Assembly: GCA_036388675.1 (NCBI GenBank)
Contig: DASVRI010000007.1
Coordinates: forward strand, 1 to 64,000
DNA length: 64,000 nucleotides
From: DASVUS01 sp036388675
Lineage (GTDB): Bacteria; Armatimonadota; Abditibacteriia; Abditibacteriales; Abditibacteriaceae
Direction of reading: 5' to 3'
Each line of letters begins with the position of its first letter. Positions within the stretch are counted from its first letter, which is position 1. Below are positions 27,326 to 35,606 of this stretch, one piece after another. The notes beneath the pieces were generated by a model that had not been told where the DNA came from, searched no databases, and saw nothing but the letters and a program-made list of their open reading frames with translations. The position numbers and the translations under genes are program-made.

Positions 27326-28759
27326 TCACCCGCTGTTGCGCTCGATTTTCCAGCGCGTGCCTTCGGGTGTATCCTCCAGCACGACGCCTAACTCTTTCAA
27401 TTGGTTGCGGATTTGATCGGCGCCTTTCCAATCGCGCCGTTCGCGCGCATCGTTGCGCACCGTCACCAGCAAATCCAGCAGGCGCGGTGTGAGCGCATCG
27501 CCGACACTTCTTTCTTCAAAAGTAAAACCGAGCGTTTGCAGTGCGGCCCGCGCTGCATGGGCCAGCGACTCGTCGCCACTTCGATTATATTCCGTCACCG
27601 CATCGAAAATCGCCGCGAGAGCTTCGGGCGTATTCATGTCGTCCAGCAATGCGGCCTCGAACTTTTGTTGAAAAGCGTGCGACGTATCGCTTACAGTGCC
27701 ATTGCGAGTACTCGCATCAAGCGAAAGAAGTGCATTTTCCAGCCGCGCCCACGATGTTTCGGACTGCTTCAAGCGCTCAGACGAGTAATCGAGCGGCGAA
27801 CGTGGATGCGTCATCAGGAACAACAGGCGCCACACGTTCTTATCGGCCAGTTGCAGGGCGTCGCGCACTGTGAGGAAGTTGCCCAGCGATTTGCTCATTT
27901 TGCGGCCTTCGACGCGTAGCTCGCCGCAGTGCCACCACAAATTAGCAAACGCCTGATTGTCAAGATAGGCTTCGCTTTGCGCCACTTCGTTTTCGTGGTG
28001 CGGAAAAACCAGCTCGCGCGCGCCGCCATGAATGTCAAAGCCCGCGCCTAAGATGCCCAGCGACATCGCCGAGCACTCGATGTGCCAGCCGGGACGTCCC
28101 GCGCCCCACGGCGAATCCCAACTCGGCTCGCCGGGTTTGGCCGCTTTCCACAGCGCAAAATCGAGCGGATCGTCTTTGTGCTCGCCCGGATCGATGCGCG
28201 CGCCGGATTCGAGTTCTTCTGGCTTCTGGCCGCTCAGCTTACCGTAATCTTCATCGCGGCTGACATCGAAGTACACGTCGCCGCCGCGCGCATAAGCCGC
28301 GCCCTTGCTTTCGAGTACTCGCACCATATCGACGATGGAATCCATGCTGTCCGAAACGCGCGGATACTGATGCGCCGGCAAAATGCCTAAAGCATACGTG
28401 TCCTCAAGCGCCTCATCGGAAAAGCGCCGTGCCAATTCCAGCGCATCCACACCAACTTGCCTGGCACGTTCGATGATTTTATCTTCGACATCGGTCACGT
28501 TCTGAATGTGCGTTACGCTGTAGCCGCGCGCTTCGAGTACTCGTCGCAATACATCATAGGCCATGAAGGCGCGCGCATGGCCTATATGCAGCGCGTCGTA
28601 GGGAGTCACACCGCAGACATACATTGAGACGCGGCCCGCTTCACGCGGACGAAACTGCTCTTTATCGCGCGATAGCGTGTTGTAAAGAAAAATGTTGCCG
28701 GGTTGAGTCTGGTTCTCGTTGGATTGCACGGGCCGCAGTTTAAGAAATTGAACCGGCAA
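27326..28759 (-). CDS. cysS: Cysteinyl-tRNA synthetase
   Basis: Charges tRNA-Cys. The 477-residue protein has the zinc and HIGH region CGVTPYDALHIGHARAFMA near residue 48, THIQNVTDVEDKIIERA, GWHIECSAMSLGILG (with Cys zinc ligand), FPHHENEVAQSEA, and the KMSKS loop GRKMSKSLGN. About 20 residues precede the usual start (NIFLYNTLSRDKE), so a later start is possible, but no better ribosome site was seen. Two GAGTACTC copies (28313 and 28535) read Arg-Val-Leu, and one (27706) reads Ser-Thr. Confidence 0.95.
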   Translation of the reverse strand: MPVQFLKLRPVQSNENQTQPGNIFLYNTLSRDKEQFRPREAGRVSMYVCGVTPYDALHIGHARAFMAYDVLRRVLEARGYSVTHIQNVTDVEDKIIERARQVGVDALELARRFSDEALEDTYALGILPAHQYPRVSDSMDSIVDMVRVLESKGAAYARGGDVYFDVSRDEDYGKLSGQKPEELESGARIDPGEHKDDPLDFALWKAAKPGEPSWDSPWGAGRPGWHIECSAMSLGILGAGFDIHGGARELVFPHHENEVAQSEAYLDNQAFANLWWHCGELRVEGRKMSKSLGNFLTVRDALQLADKNVWRLLFLMTHPRSPLDYSSERLKQSETSWARLENALLSLDASTRNGTVSDTSHAFQQKFEAALLDDMNTPEALAAIFDAVTEYNRSGDESLAHAARAALQTLGFTFEERSVGDALTPRLLDLLVTVRNDARERRDWKGADQIRNQLKELGVVLEDTPEGTRWKIERNSG

Positions 28760-28852
28760 GAAAAAGCCCGCTGCATTTTGACTACAGTCGTCCGCGTCCT
28801 ACTTGCATGTTCGTCGTATCGTCAAGCGGAGACCAAAGGGTGAAAGAGCAGA

Positions 28853-30367
28853 TTAGACGAGTTGGCTGTGCAGTGCAGCCAGCAATTCACGGCTGGTCTG
28901 GCCGTGTTCGGGGGCGTAAGCAAACGAGTACTCGGAAAGCAGTGCATCAATGAGTGTGGGGTTTGCGGGGAAAATCGTGCGTGAATCACAGGTACGCAGC
29001 CAGCGTTCTCCCACTTTGCGGCCCGGTTCGCCGGTGTTGGGGAGTAGCGCCAGCAGGTTAAGACCGGGGAAGTCTCCGCCCGAAATTTCAACGACCTTAT
29101 CAGCTTTACGGCAGCAACGCTGCGCCAGGGCGTAAGCGGCGGCGCGGGCACTTTCCTGGACATCACGGCCAAGGTGGCCCGTTGCTTCATCCCAGTTGCG
29201 AATTTGCAACAGTGAAAGCGCCAACGGTTTGAGAGGCGCCGCAGAAGTGTTGGTCGTTGTTGCTTTTACGACGCGTTCGCCAGGCCGCAACACCTGGTCG
29301 ATCCACTGGGGCAAGCGCTTCAGTGAAACGACGCGCTGCTGTGCCAGGCCGGCATCGGCTGCAGAGAGTACTCGCGAGACGCCACCGTGAGCCGCAACGG
29401 GTGCGATCTGCGGATCGGCCTCGATGATGCGGCGCAGGTGCTCAACTCCGCGCTTCACCAGATAAGCCGCATAATTGACCGAAATCCCTAACTGACGCGC
29501 GATTTCAGTCTTGGAGCATTCATCAAAATAGAACATGCGCACCGCGCGCTGCTCCAGGTCACGCAGTTGCGGCAAGGCATGCGCCAGCACCACACGGTTT
29601 TCCACGCGCATTGCCAGGGGCAAGTCGGCGCTGTCGGTTTCATCGTAGCCGCGTGTGGAAACATTGCCCACGGGCGCGGTGCTTTCACCATCGGCATCGT
29701 CGCTTTCAACGTCGAGAGAAGCCACCGAAAGCAAATTGTTACTTTCGAGGACTTTACGCACAATCTGCGGCTGAATATCAAGTGACGTCGCGATTTCTTC
29801 GGGACGCGGCACACGTCCGAGTCTCTGCGTGAGTTGCTCACTGCTGCGCGTCACCTGAGCGCGCAATTGTGCATGCCAGCCCGGTTCGTGAATCAGCTTG
29901 CCAAGGTCGCGCAGATAGTGGCGCATCTCGCCGGAAATGAGATGACACGCATAAGTGGAGAAGCGAACGCCTTTGTCAGGGTCGAAGCGGTCGACAGCTT
30001 TGATAAGACCGATAGTGCCTTCCTGCACCAGGTCTTCCAGCGGCTCGCCCGAAGCGCTGAAGCTACGCGCACAGTGCTCCACCAGAGGCGCATGTACCAA
30101 AACGAGGTGATCGCGCAGCGACTCGCGGTCGCCGCCGCGCACTTCCTGAGCCGGCCCGCGCAAACGACGAAACTGCTCCGTCAGCGTCGCTTCATCCGGA
30201 CGTCCAGGCGCGAAACGCAGCACATCAGGAGGCGCGAGGCCGAGACGCGGCTCATCCTCAGGTGACGCACTGTCTATGTGCTCGCCTACTCCATTTTCTT
30301 GCTCATTGTGAGGGCTGTGCTCCGGCGATGCGGATGGCAGAGGCCGAGGAAATTCTTCAACAGTCAT
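28853..30367 (-). CDS. Sigma-70 family factor with C-terminal degenerate GGDEF-like domain
   Basis: A 504-residue protein. Residues about 80-340 are a group 3 type sigma factor: region 2 (EDLVQEGTIGLIKAVDRF and KGVRFSTYACHLISGEMRHY), region 3 (RLGRVPRPEEIATSLDI) and region 4 (DECSKTEIARQLGISVNYAA). Residues about 379-500 look like a GGDEF fold: ALSLLQIRNWDEATGHLGRD aligns with the D-x-D-x-F-K...G-H-x-x-G-D segment, VVEISGGDFPG with R-x-GGDEF, and AYAPEHGQTSRELLAALHSQ with the end of the domain. The catalytic GGDEF is altered, so cyclase activity is unlikely. The start at 30367 is preferred because upstream codons contain a small direct repeat and match nothing. Confidence 0.85.
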   Translation of the reverse strand: MTVEEFPRPLPSASPEHSPHNEQENGVGEHIDSASPEDEPRLGLAPPDVLRFAPGRPDEATLTEQFRRLRGPAQEVRGGDRESLRDHLVLVHAPLVEHCARSFSASGEPLEDLVQEGTIGLIKAVDRFDPDKGVRFSTYACHLISGEMRHYLRDLGKLIHEPGWHAQLRAQVTRSSEQLTQRLGRVPRPEEIATSLDIQPQIVRKVLESNNLLSVASLDVESDDADGESTAPVGNVSTRGYDETDSADLPLAMRVENRVVLAHALPQLRDLEQRAVRMFYFDECSKTEIARQLGISVNYAAYLVKRGVEHLRRIIEADPQIAPVAAHGGVSRVLSAADAGLAQQRVVSLKRLPQWIDQVLRPGERVVKATTTNTSAAPLKPLALSLLQIRNWDEATGHLGRDVQESARAAAYALAQRCCRKADKVVEISGGDFPGLNLLALLPNTGEPGRKVGERWLRTCDSRTIFPANPTLIDALLSEYSFAYAPEHGQTSRELLAALHSQLV

Positions 30368-30594
30368 CAGGAATTTGCTGCGTACACTCACGCGAGGCCG
30401 AATACGAAATGCCGTTGCGCAGCGCAGACAACTAAGTCGCGCAGCGCAGACAACTAAAAAGTGGCGCAATATCGCGTAACTCGTCGTGGAGGTGGCATCA
30501 AACTGGCCAAAGCCGAGTCGAGGGTTTGCAGAATGCCCTGAGTGTGCTTTCGAACTGTTGTTCGAGTACTCGTCGCGTGGTTTGGGTAAATGCT

Positions 30595-31785
30595 TCAGAC
30601 GGGTGCAGCAGTAGCGCTGTTTTCGTCGCTGCCGGCTTTTTCCAACGCGGTTCCACTGATGATGTGATTGGCTTCGTCTTGCACGCCGGCCAGTTCCGCA
30701 CGGCGTGGCCGCAAGTAGAACTCGTCGAGCAGGATGCGCACCAGAGCGGCGGTCGGCACAGCCAGCACTGCGCCCACTACACCGAAGAGCGAGCCCATCG
30801 CCAGCGCAAAAAACACGATGGCGACCGGGTGCAACTCCATCGAGCGGCCCATGATGAACGGCACCAGAACGTTGCTTTCAACTTGCTGCACGAACAGAAT
30901 AGCGATAAGCGCCATGCCCGCCGTTTGAGGACTGGTTCCGAGCGCCACAAACAGCGCCGGCACCGACGCCACCAGCGGCCCGATGTTGGGCACGAACTCA
31001 CCGAAAAAGGCAAGCACACCGAACACCAGCGCGGGACGCACGCCCACCAATTGCAGCAGGATGCCGGTTGAAATGCCTGTAATCAGGCCGTTAATCAGGG
31101 TGGCGCGGCTCCATGCCATCATCTGGTGCATCATGCGCGCCAGGCTGCGCCGTGTCGCTTCACGATGACGATTCGGCACTACGGCGAGCAGCCCCGCAAC
31201 AATAGGCTGCGGATTGCCCAGGATAAAAATCAGCAACAGCAGCGCTACCACCAGACCGAATATTGCACCCACCACGCCAAGCGTCGAGGCCAGTAACCAG
31301 GGTGTTACGCGCGTGGCCTGTGTCCGCAGAGTTTCGATGAGTACTTCCGGTTCGGGCACAGCGTTGTTGATCGACGGATAGCGAGTACTCAGTTGCTTGA
31401 CCTGTGCCTGAATGCGCTCGTTGTAGATGGGAATTTTTTGCACCAATCTGTTAATTTCTTCCAGCAGCGGCGGCACCACCAGGAAGAGCAGCAGCGCAAC
31501 AATGGCGATCAACGAAAACATCACCAACATCACGGCGAGGCCACGCCTTATGCCGCGCTTTTCCAGCCCGGTCACCAGCGGGTTGAGCACCATCGCCAGC
31601 AGAAAAACCACAGCGAAAAGCAGCAGCGTCGGCCCAAGAGCGCCGATCAACAGCGCCGCGATGGCCAGTGTGGCGACCAGGCCGAGAAAGCGCCTCAAAT
31701 CGCCGTAGGAAAGCGGACGCAAGTCATCCGCGGGATTGTCACTGTGTGGTTGATCGGGGACTTGCTGCGCTGCGCTCTGGTTCAT
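30595..31785 (-). CDS. AI-2E family transporter (PerM/YdiK-like)
   Basis: A 396-residue membrane protein of the AI-2E family (PF01594), with seven or eight membrane segments. Two start it (FLGLVATLAIAALLIGALG and FLLAMVLNPLVTGLEKRGI), then comes a long soluble loop, and the later half has GVRPALVFGVLAFFGEFVPN followed by IGPLVASVPALFVAL and ESNVLVPFIMGR, the family's signature. Members are proposed exporters of small molecules or ions, and the AI-2 link is not general. Its ATG overlaps the stop of the lipoprotein gene upstream. Confidence 0.88.
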   Translation of the reverse strand: MNQSAAQQVPDQPHSDNPADDLRPLSYGDLRRFLGLVATLAIAALLIGALGPTLLLFAVVFLLAMVLNPLVTGLEKRGIRRGLAVMLVMFSLIAIVALLLFLVVPPLLEEINRLVQKIPIYNERIQAQVKQLSTRYPSINNAVPEPEVLIETLRTQATRVTPWLLASTLGVVGAIFGLVVALLLLIFILGNPQPIVAGLLAVVPNRHREATRRSLARMMHQMMAWSRATLINGLITGISTGILLQLVGVRPALVFGVLAFFGEFVPNIGPLVASVPALFVALGTSPQTAGMALIAILFVQQVESNVLVPFIMGRSMELHPVAIVFFALAMGSLFGVVGAVLAVPTAALVRILLDEFYLRPRRAELAGVQDEANHIISGTALEKAGSDENSATAAPV

Positions 31786-32225
31786 GATTGGTTGTTACCG
31801 AGCTTCCATACCACGACTTCATCGTCGGCCAGTTTGCCCAGTTTCTGCGAGTTGACTCGCTCCAGGCTGTACTCGCCTTCCTGAAACTTGAACTTCAGCG
31901 GCGCGGGCTTGCTGGCCGCAACCCAACCAATGCTACGCCGCTCATCGCCTTTGCGCACGCGAAAATTATAGACTGTGACGCCTGATGGAAAATTCTTGTC
32001 CTTTTCCTGGCTCGTGCCCATGTACTTCAAGATAAAATCAGGAAATTGGACTTTCTCGCCCTCAACATACTTCACCTTGGCGCCGTAAGTTCCTGTGAGA
32101 TCGTCCTCTTTCTTTTCTCCGCCCCCGCAACCAGCGCCCAGCACTCCGGCCAGACCTATTAGCGGCAGCCACGCGGCAAAGCGGGCCACGGCGCGCTGCT
32201 TCTTGCTACTCGACAAACGTTTCAT
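31782..32225 (-). CDS. Small lipoprotein of unknown function
   Basis: A 147-residue protein. The start at 32225 gives a lipoprotein signal: basic start, hydrophobic WLPLIGLAGVLGAGC with lipid on the Cys, then a Gly/Lys/Glu linker. The mature part of about 110 residues is beta-rich, with KVKYVEGEKVQFPDFILKYM, VTVYNFRVRKG, KFKFQEGEYSLERV and DDEVVVWKL. I recognise no domain. It overlaps the AI-2E gene downstream by four bases and sits just after the M16 peptidase, so these three may be one operon. Confidence 0.75.
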   Translation of the reverse strand: MKRLSSSKKQRAVARFAAWLPLIGLAGVLGAGCGGGEKKEDDLTGTYGAKVKYVEGEKVQFPDFILKYMGTSQEKDKNFPSGVTVYNFRVRKGDERRSIGWVAASKPAPLKFKFQEGEYSLERVNSQKLGKLADDEVVVWKLGNNQS

Positions 32226-32246
32226 TGTGCTCCCCAAGTGACAGCT

Positions 32247-33494
32247 TTAATTCAGTGTTTCCAGCGGCCCCAGGCCTACTGTGGCAGCACGTTCGAAAGG
32301 CTGCGCCGCCAATACTTCGTTGACCTGTGCGGTCGTGACATCCAGCAACAGCTTCAACGAATCGTCTATCGATTTCTGCTCGCGACGATAAATCCAGTCG
32401 AAGCCGACCGCACGCAAGCGGCCCATCGGCGTTTCGGCACTCAACACCTGGCTGGATGCCAGACGACGCTTGGCACGCTCCACCTCTTCGTCCTTCAAGC
32501 CACCGACACATGCTTCTTTTACCACACCGCGAAACACATCGAGCGATTGTTGCGCGCGCGCCGGGTCGGCCAGCAAGTAGCCGTAGAACATGCCATCGCC
32601 ATCGTTGGAGTCGTGCCCGATCTGCGCTGCTTCGGCAATGCCGGGATGCACCAGCGCCCAATACAAACGCGACCCGTCGCCCGCACCAATGGCTTCGCAG
32701 GCCACAGCAGCGGCAAAGCGCCTGGGGTCTTGCATCGAGTAGCCGGGCGCAAAGAGTGCCATGTGCGCGCGATTGAACTTATCGTTGCCATCTTCGCCGC
32801 GCGGACGCAGCAATCGAACGCGCGGCTGCGGCTGATGCACGCTCAGTTCACGCGGCGTTTCGGCTGTGTTCCAAGCGCCGCACTGCGCCTGGGCCTGCTC
32901 TTTGACTTCGTCCCAATCGTAGTTGCCCGTGACGGTGAGAGTCAGGTTGTTGGCGGCGTAGCGGCGCGAAAAATATTCGTGCATCTGGTCACGCTTCAAG
33001 TTTTTGATGCTATCGGACGAGCCGAGAATCGAAGCGCCTAAAGGATGATTGTCGAAATAAGTTTCGCGCGCCAGATCAAAGACCAGAAACTGCGGCCTAT
33101 CCTGGTACATGGCAATCTCTTCGAGGATGACATTCTTTTCCATGTCAAAGTCCTCATCGCGCAGCGCTGGGCGCATCATGTCCGCCAGCAGGTCGAGCAA
33201 ACGGTTCTGAAACTTCGGCAGCACGTTGCCGTAATAAACCGTGTTCTCTTCCGATGTAAAGGCGTTATAGCGCGCGCCCATTTCATCGAACTCGCGGTTC
33301 ACGTCCTCAGGCGTGCGCCGATTCGTGCCCTTGAACATCATGTGTTCCAGAAAGTGCGACACGCCGTTGACTTCGGGCGTTTCATCACGCGCGCCGGTCT
33401 TCACAAAAAAGCCCATCGCCAGGCTGCGCGCGCTCGGCACGTGCTCGCCCACAATGCTTAATCCATTTTCCAGTTGATGCAAATGTCGTTGCAT
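32247..33494 (-). CDS. M16 family zinc peptidase
   Basis: A 415-residue peptidase. The inverted zinc motif HFLEHMMFKGT is at about residues 47-57, with the third ligand in EKNVILEEIAMYQD (Glu near 125). Other family parts are NAFTSEENTVYYG and, in the second half, RAHMALFAPGY and YGYLLADPARAQ. It resembles the processing-peptidase/PqqL subgroup with both halves of the M16 fold. It has no signal peptide, so it works in the cytoplasm. A GAGTACTC copy (33501) lies just upstream of the ATG. Confidence 0.92.
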   Translation of the reverse strand: MQRHLHQLENGLSIVGEHVPSARSLAMGFFVKTGARDETPEVNGVSHFLEHMMFKGTNRRTPEDVNREFDEMGARYNAFTSEENTVYYGNVLPKFQNRLLDLLADMMRPALRDEDFDMEKNVILEEIAMYQDRPQFLVFDLARETYFDNHPLGASILGSSDSIKNLKRDQMHEYFSRRYAANNLTLTVTGNYDWDEVKEQAQAQCGAWNTAETPRELSVHQPQPRVRLLRPRGEDGNDKFNRAHMALFAPGYSMQDPRRFAAAVACEAIGAGDGSRLYWALVHPGIAEAAQIGHDSNDGDGMFYGYLLADPARAQQSLDVFRGVVKEACVGGLKDEEVERAKRRLASSQVLSAETPMGRLRAVGFDWIYRREQKSIDDSLKLLLDVTTAQVNEVLAAQPFERAATVGLGPLETLN

Positions 33495-33515
33495 GTTGTT
33501 GAGTACTCCTAACCC

Positions 33516-33920
33516 TTATTTCAGCTTCTGCACGATATGTGAAGGCAAATTTGTCTCTGTGTCGATATCACCGACGAACTGCTTGCCATAGAAAGCCTCT
33601 TCGACTGTTATGCTTCCAACAATGTGCCGATTGAACTCTTCCAAATCTTCAGCGGGCACCCACAGCTCTTGGTGAGTCCTGTCACCAACGACCTGTACAT
33701 CAAAGCACCTGGCGTATTCGTCATCAACTTCAAACTTCGTAACGAAACCTGCAAATGAACCGGAAGTCGTATTCCACTCACCTGCAATGCGTGCGGCGTA
33801 TTCAAAGTTGAGCACTGGATAAAAGATCGGTTGCTCCAGTAGGCGTGGAGGAAACGATTTGAAGTCACTCTCTGCGATGAGTTCAAGTTCTTTGAGGCCA
33901 ACAGGACGATAAAGTATCAT
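33516..33920 (-). CDS. Conserved hypothetical protein (ADP-ribosylation/crystallin J1-type)
   Basis: A 134-residue soluble protein. It begins MILYRPVGLKELELIAESDF and contains AGFVTKFEVDDEYARCFDV and ELWVPAEDLEEFNRHIVGSI. This type is often labelled ADP-ribosylation/crystallin J1 in databases, on thin evidence, and no ADP-ribosyl hydrolase motif is visible. It overlaps the uracil-DNA glycosylase gene by four bases (ATGA), so the two are probably translated together. Confidence 0.75.
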   Translation of the reverse strand: MILYRPVGLKELELIAESDFKSFPPRLLEQPIFYPVLNFEYAARIAGEWNTTSGSFAGFVTKFEVDDEYARCFDVQVVGDRTHQELWVPAEDLEEFNRHIVGSITVEEAFYGKQFVGDIDTETNLPSHIVQKLK

Positions 33921-34639
33921 ACGGTTTCAGCATTGACTAATTGACGCGCTCGCACAAACACCGCGTCCATCATTGCTTCGGTCAGCTTGCCGGTGAAGGT
34001 GTTTTGCTGACTGGGATGATAAGTGCCCAGCAGCGTCAAGCGAGTACTCAGTTTAACTTCTGTGGCGTGACCAAAGCGCGGGCGCGGCTTCAAGTCGGTA
34101 AAACCGGTCTGGCGCAGCGCATCGAAAGCGGCATCGAAGCCGATTTTGCCTAATCCAATAACGACACGAAGTTTGGTTAGCAATTCCAACTCGCGTAGCA
34201 GATAAGGGCGGCAGTTAGCGATTTCTTCCAGGGTGGGCTTGTTCATCGGTGGTGCACAACGCACCGCCGCCGTGATGTACATGTCGTTCAGGCGCAGCCC
34301 GTCGAAGCGGTCGCGCGACTCCGGCTGGTTGGAGAAACCGGTGCGAAATAGCGAGGCAAAGAGGAATACTCCCGACCCATCGCCGGTGAAGACACGTCCG
34401 GTGCGATTGGAGCCATGCGCTCCCGGCGCCAGACCGACCAGCATAACACGCGCGTCGTGTTGGCCAAAGTTGGGAACAGGTCGCGCCCAGTACTCTTTGC
34501 CAAGGTGACGGCGTGGTGGAGCTTTAGCAACACCCTCCCGCCATTCCACCAGGCGTGGGCAGCGACGGCAGTTGATAAGCTGCTCGTGCAGCCGTTCGGC
34601 TTCGTGCAGCCGTTCTATTTCTTGTTGGCGATTCGACAT
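33917..34639 (-). CDS. Family 5 uracil-DNA glycosylase (UdgB-like)
   Basis: Removes uracil, and in family 5 also hypoxanthine and other damaged bases, from DNA. The 240-residue protein has the iron-sulfur cysteines (INCRRCPRLVEW, AVRCAPP and NCRPYL), motif 1 as GLAPGAHGSNRTGRVFTGD, which is the family 5 form rather than the GEAPG of family 4, and motif 3 as LLGTYHPSQQN. The start at 34639 overlaps the stop of the GH43-like gene (TGATG). A further upstream extension inside that gene is not credible. Confidence 0.9.
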   Translation of the reverse strand: MSNRQQEIERLHEAERLHEQLINCRRCPRLVEWREGVAKAPPRRHLGKEYWARPVPNFGQHDARVMLVGLAPGAHGSNRTGRVFTGDGSGVFLFASLFRTGFSNQPESRDRFDGLRLNDMYITAAVRCAPPMNKPTLEEIANCRPYLLRELELLTKLRVVIGLGKIGFDAAFDALRQTGFTDLKPRPRFGHATEVKLSTRLTLLGTYHPSQQNTFTGKLTEAMMDAVFVRARQLVNAETV

Positions 34640-35493
34640 CAGACGAGATGGCGCAGCGGCTCGGCTATAGCGTCTTCGACTTCGAGCACGCTGGCATGGC
34701 GCGGCTCCGGCGGAAACTGCATTTGCGATGTGATGCTTTGCCAGCGAATGCCATCGTCGCTTTGTGAGGCACCGAAAAAGCCTTCGCAAAAGTGGTCATA
34801 CAGCATGACAAGATGGCCGTCGCGCCGGAACACGGTGGGGCCTTCGGTCAGCGAAGGCGTGATCAATTCCGAGATTTGCATCCATTCGTCGCAGGCGCGT
34901 TGCGCGGTGCAAACACGAATCGCCTTGAAGTCGGTGCCCTGTCTGTTCTCACCGCGTTCATCTTTAAATGCCATCAGATACTGACCGTTGTGGCGAATAA
35001 CGCTGGCGTCGATGACGTTATAGCCGGGATCGAAGAAAAGTAACGCTTCTGAGTACTCGCGAAAATCGCGCGTCGTTGTGCCCCAGATGCGATGGTCGTA
35101 ACCTTCGCTGTATTGGCTTTCCTTAAGCCCCACAGTGGACGACCAGATGATGCGGTAAAGCTCTTCTTCCTCATCGTAGAAGCATTCGGGCGCCCAGCAG
35201 TTGCGCGTGTGCGGCACATGGCTCATGACGGGCACCAGCGTTGCATCGCGCCAGTGGAGCAAGTCTTCCGAAACGGCATGGATGATGTGGTCGCTGCGCC
35301 AACTGTTGGTCGAGAAGAGATGAAAAAGCCCATCGCGCGACTGCGACAGATGTGGGTCGCGCACGCTGCGATTGCCGACCGAAGCACGCCACACCGGCGC
35401 GTTGTCGCACAAGGGCGTCCATCTCAGGCCGTCTTCACTGATCGCGAGATGCAGCGCCTCGGCCTCGGTGCGGAAGTAGGACATTACGAACAT
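34639..35493 (-). CDS. GH43-like five-bladed beta-propeller hydrolase
   Basis: A 284-residue protein with the GH43/GH62 propeller pattern. RSVRDPHLSQSRDG carries the conserved Arg-Asp-Pro, and NCWAPECFYDEEEELYRI has the WAPE motif. TEGPTVFRRDGHLVMLYDH supplies the conserved Glu-Gly-Pro. Such proteins hydrolyse arabinofuranosides or xylosides. There is no signal peptide, so it would act inside the cell, which is unusual for a polysaccharide hydrolase. The substrate is not known. It overlaps the glycosylase gene. Confidence 0.8.
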   Translation of the reverse strand: MFVMSYFRTEAEALHLAISEDGLRWTPLCDNAPVWRASVGNRSVRDPHLSQSRDGLFHLFSTNSWRSDHIIHAVSEDLLHWRDATLVPVMSHVPHTRNCWAPECFYDEEEELYRIIWSSTVGLKESQYSEGYDHRIWGTTTRDFREYSEALLFFDPGYNVIDASVIRHNGQYLMAFKDERGENRQGTDFKAIRVCTAQRACDEWMQISELITPSLTEGPTVFRRDGHLVMLYDHFCEGFFGASQSDDGIRWQSITSQMQFPPEPRHASVLEVEDAIAEPLRHLV

Positions 35494-35507
35494 GATCTAA
35501 ATTGAAT

Positions 35508-35606
35508 AACAGGATGCACAAGATAGGCAGGATAAAGTCGGGCAAACTGCTTAATCTCTCGATAGCAAACCGCCCAAGCCATCCTGCTTATCCTGTGCAT
35601 CCTGTT
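35508..35606. repeat. CAGGAT-array inverted repeat, copy B
   Basis: Left arm AACAGGATGCACAAGATAGG followed by CAGGATAA. Right arm CCATCCTGCTTATCCTGTGC then ATCCTGTT. It fills the gap between the GH43-like gene and lpdA. Unlike copies A and C, no GAGTACTC is in the loop. Confidence 0.8.

Noticed and set aside
33516..33920. A true ADP-ribosyl hydrolase
   Set aside because: The protein is only 134 residues and lacks the metal-binding motifs of that enzyme. The label is kept only as a database-style name.
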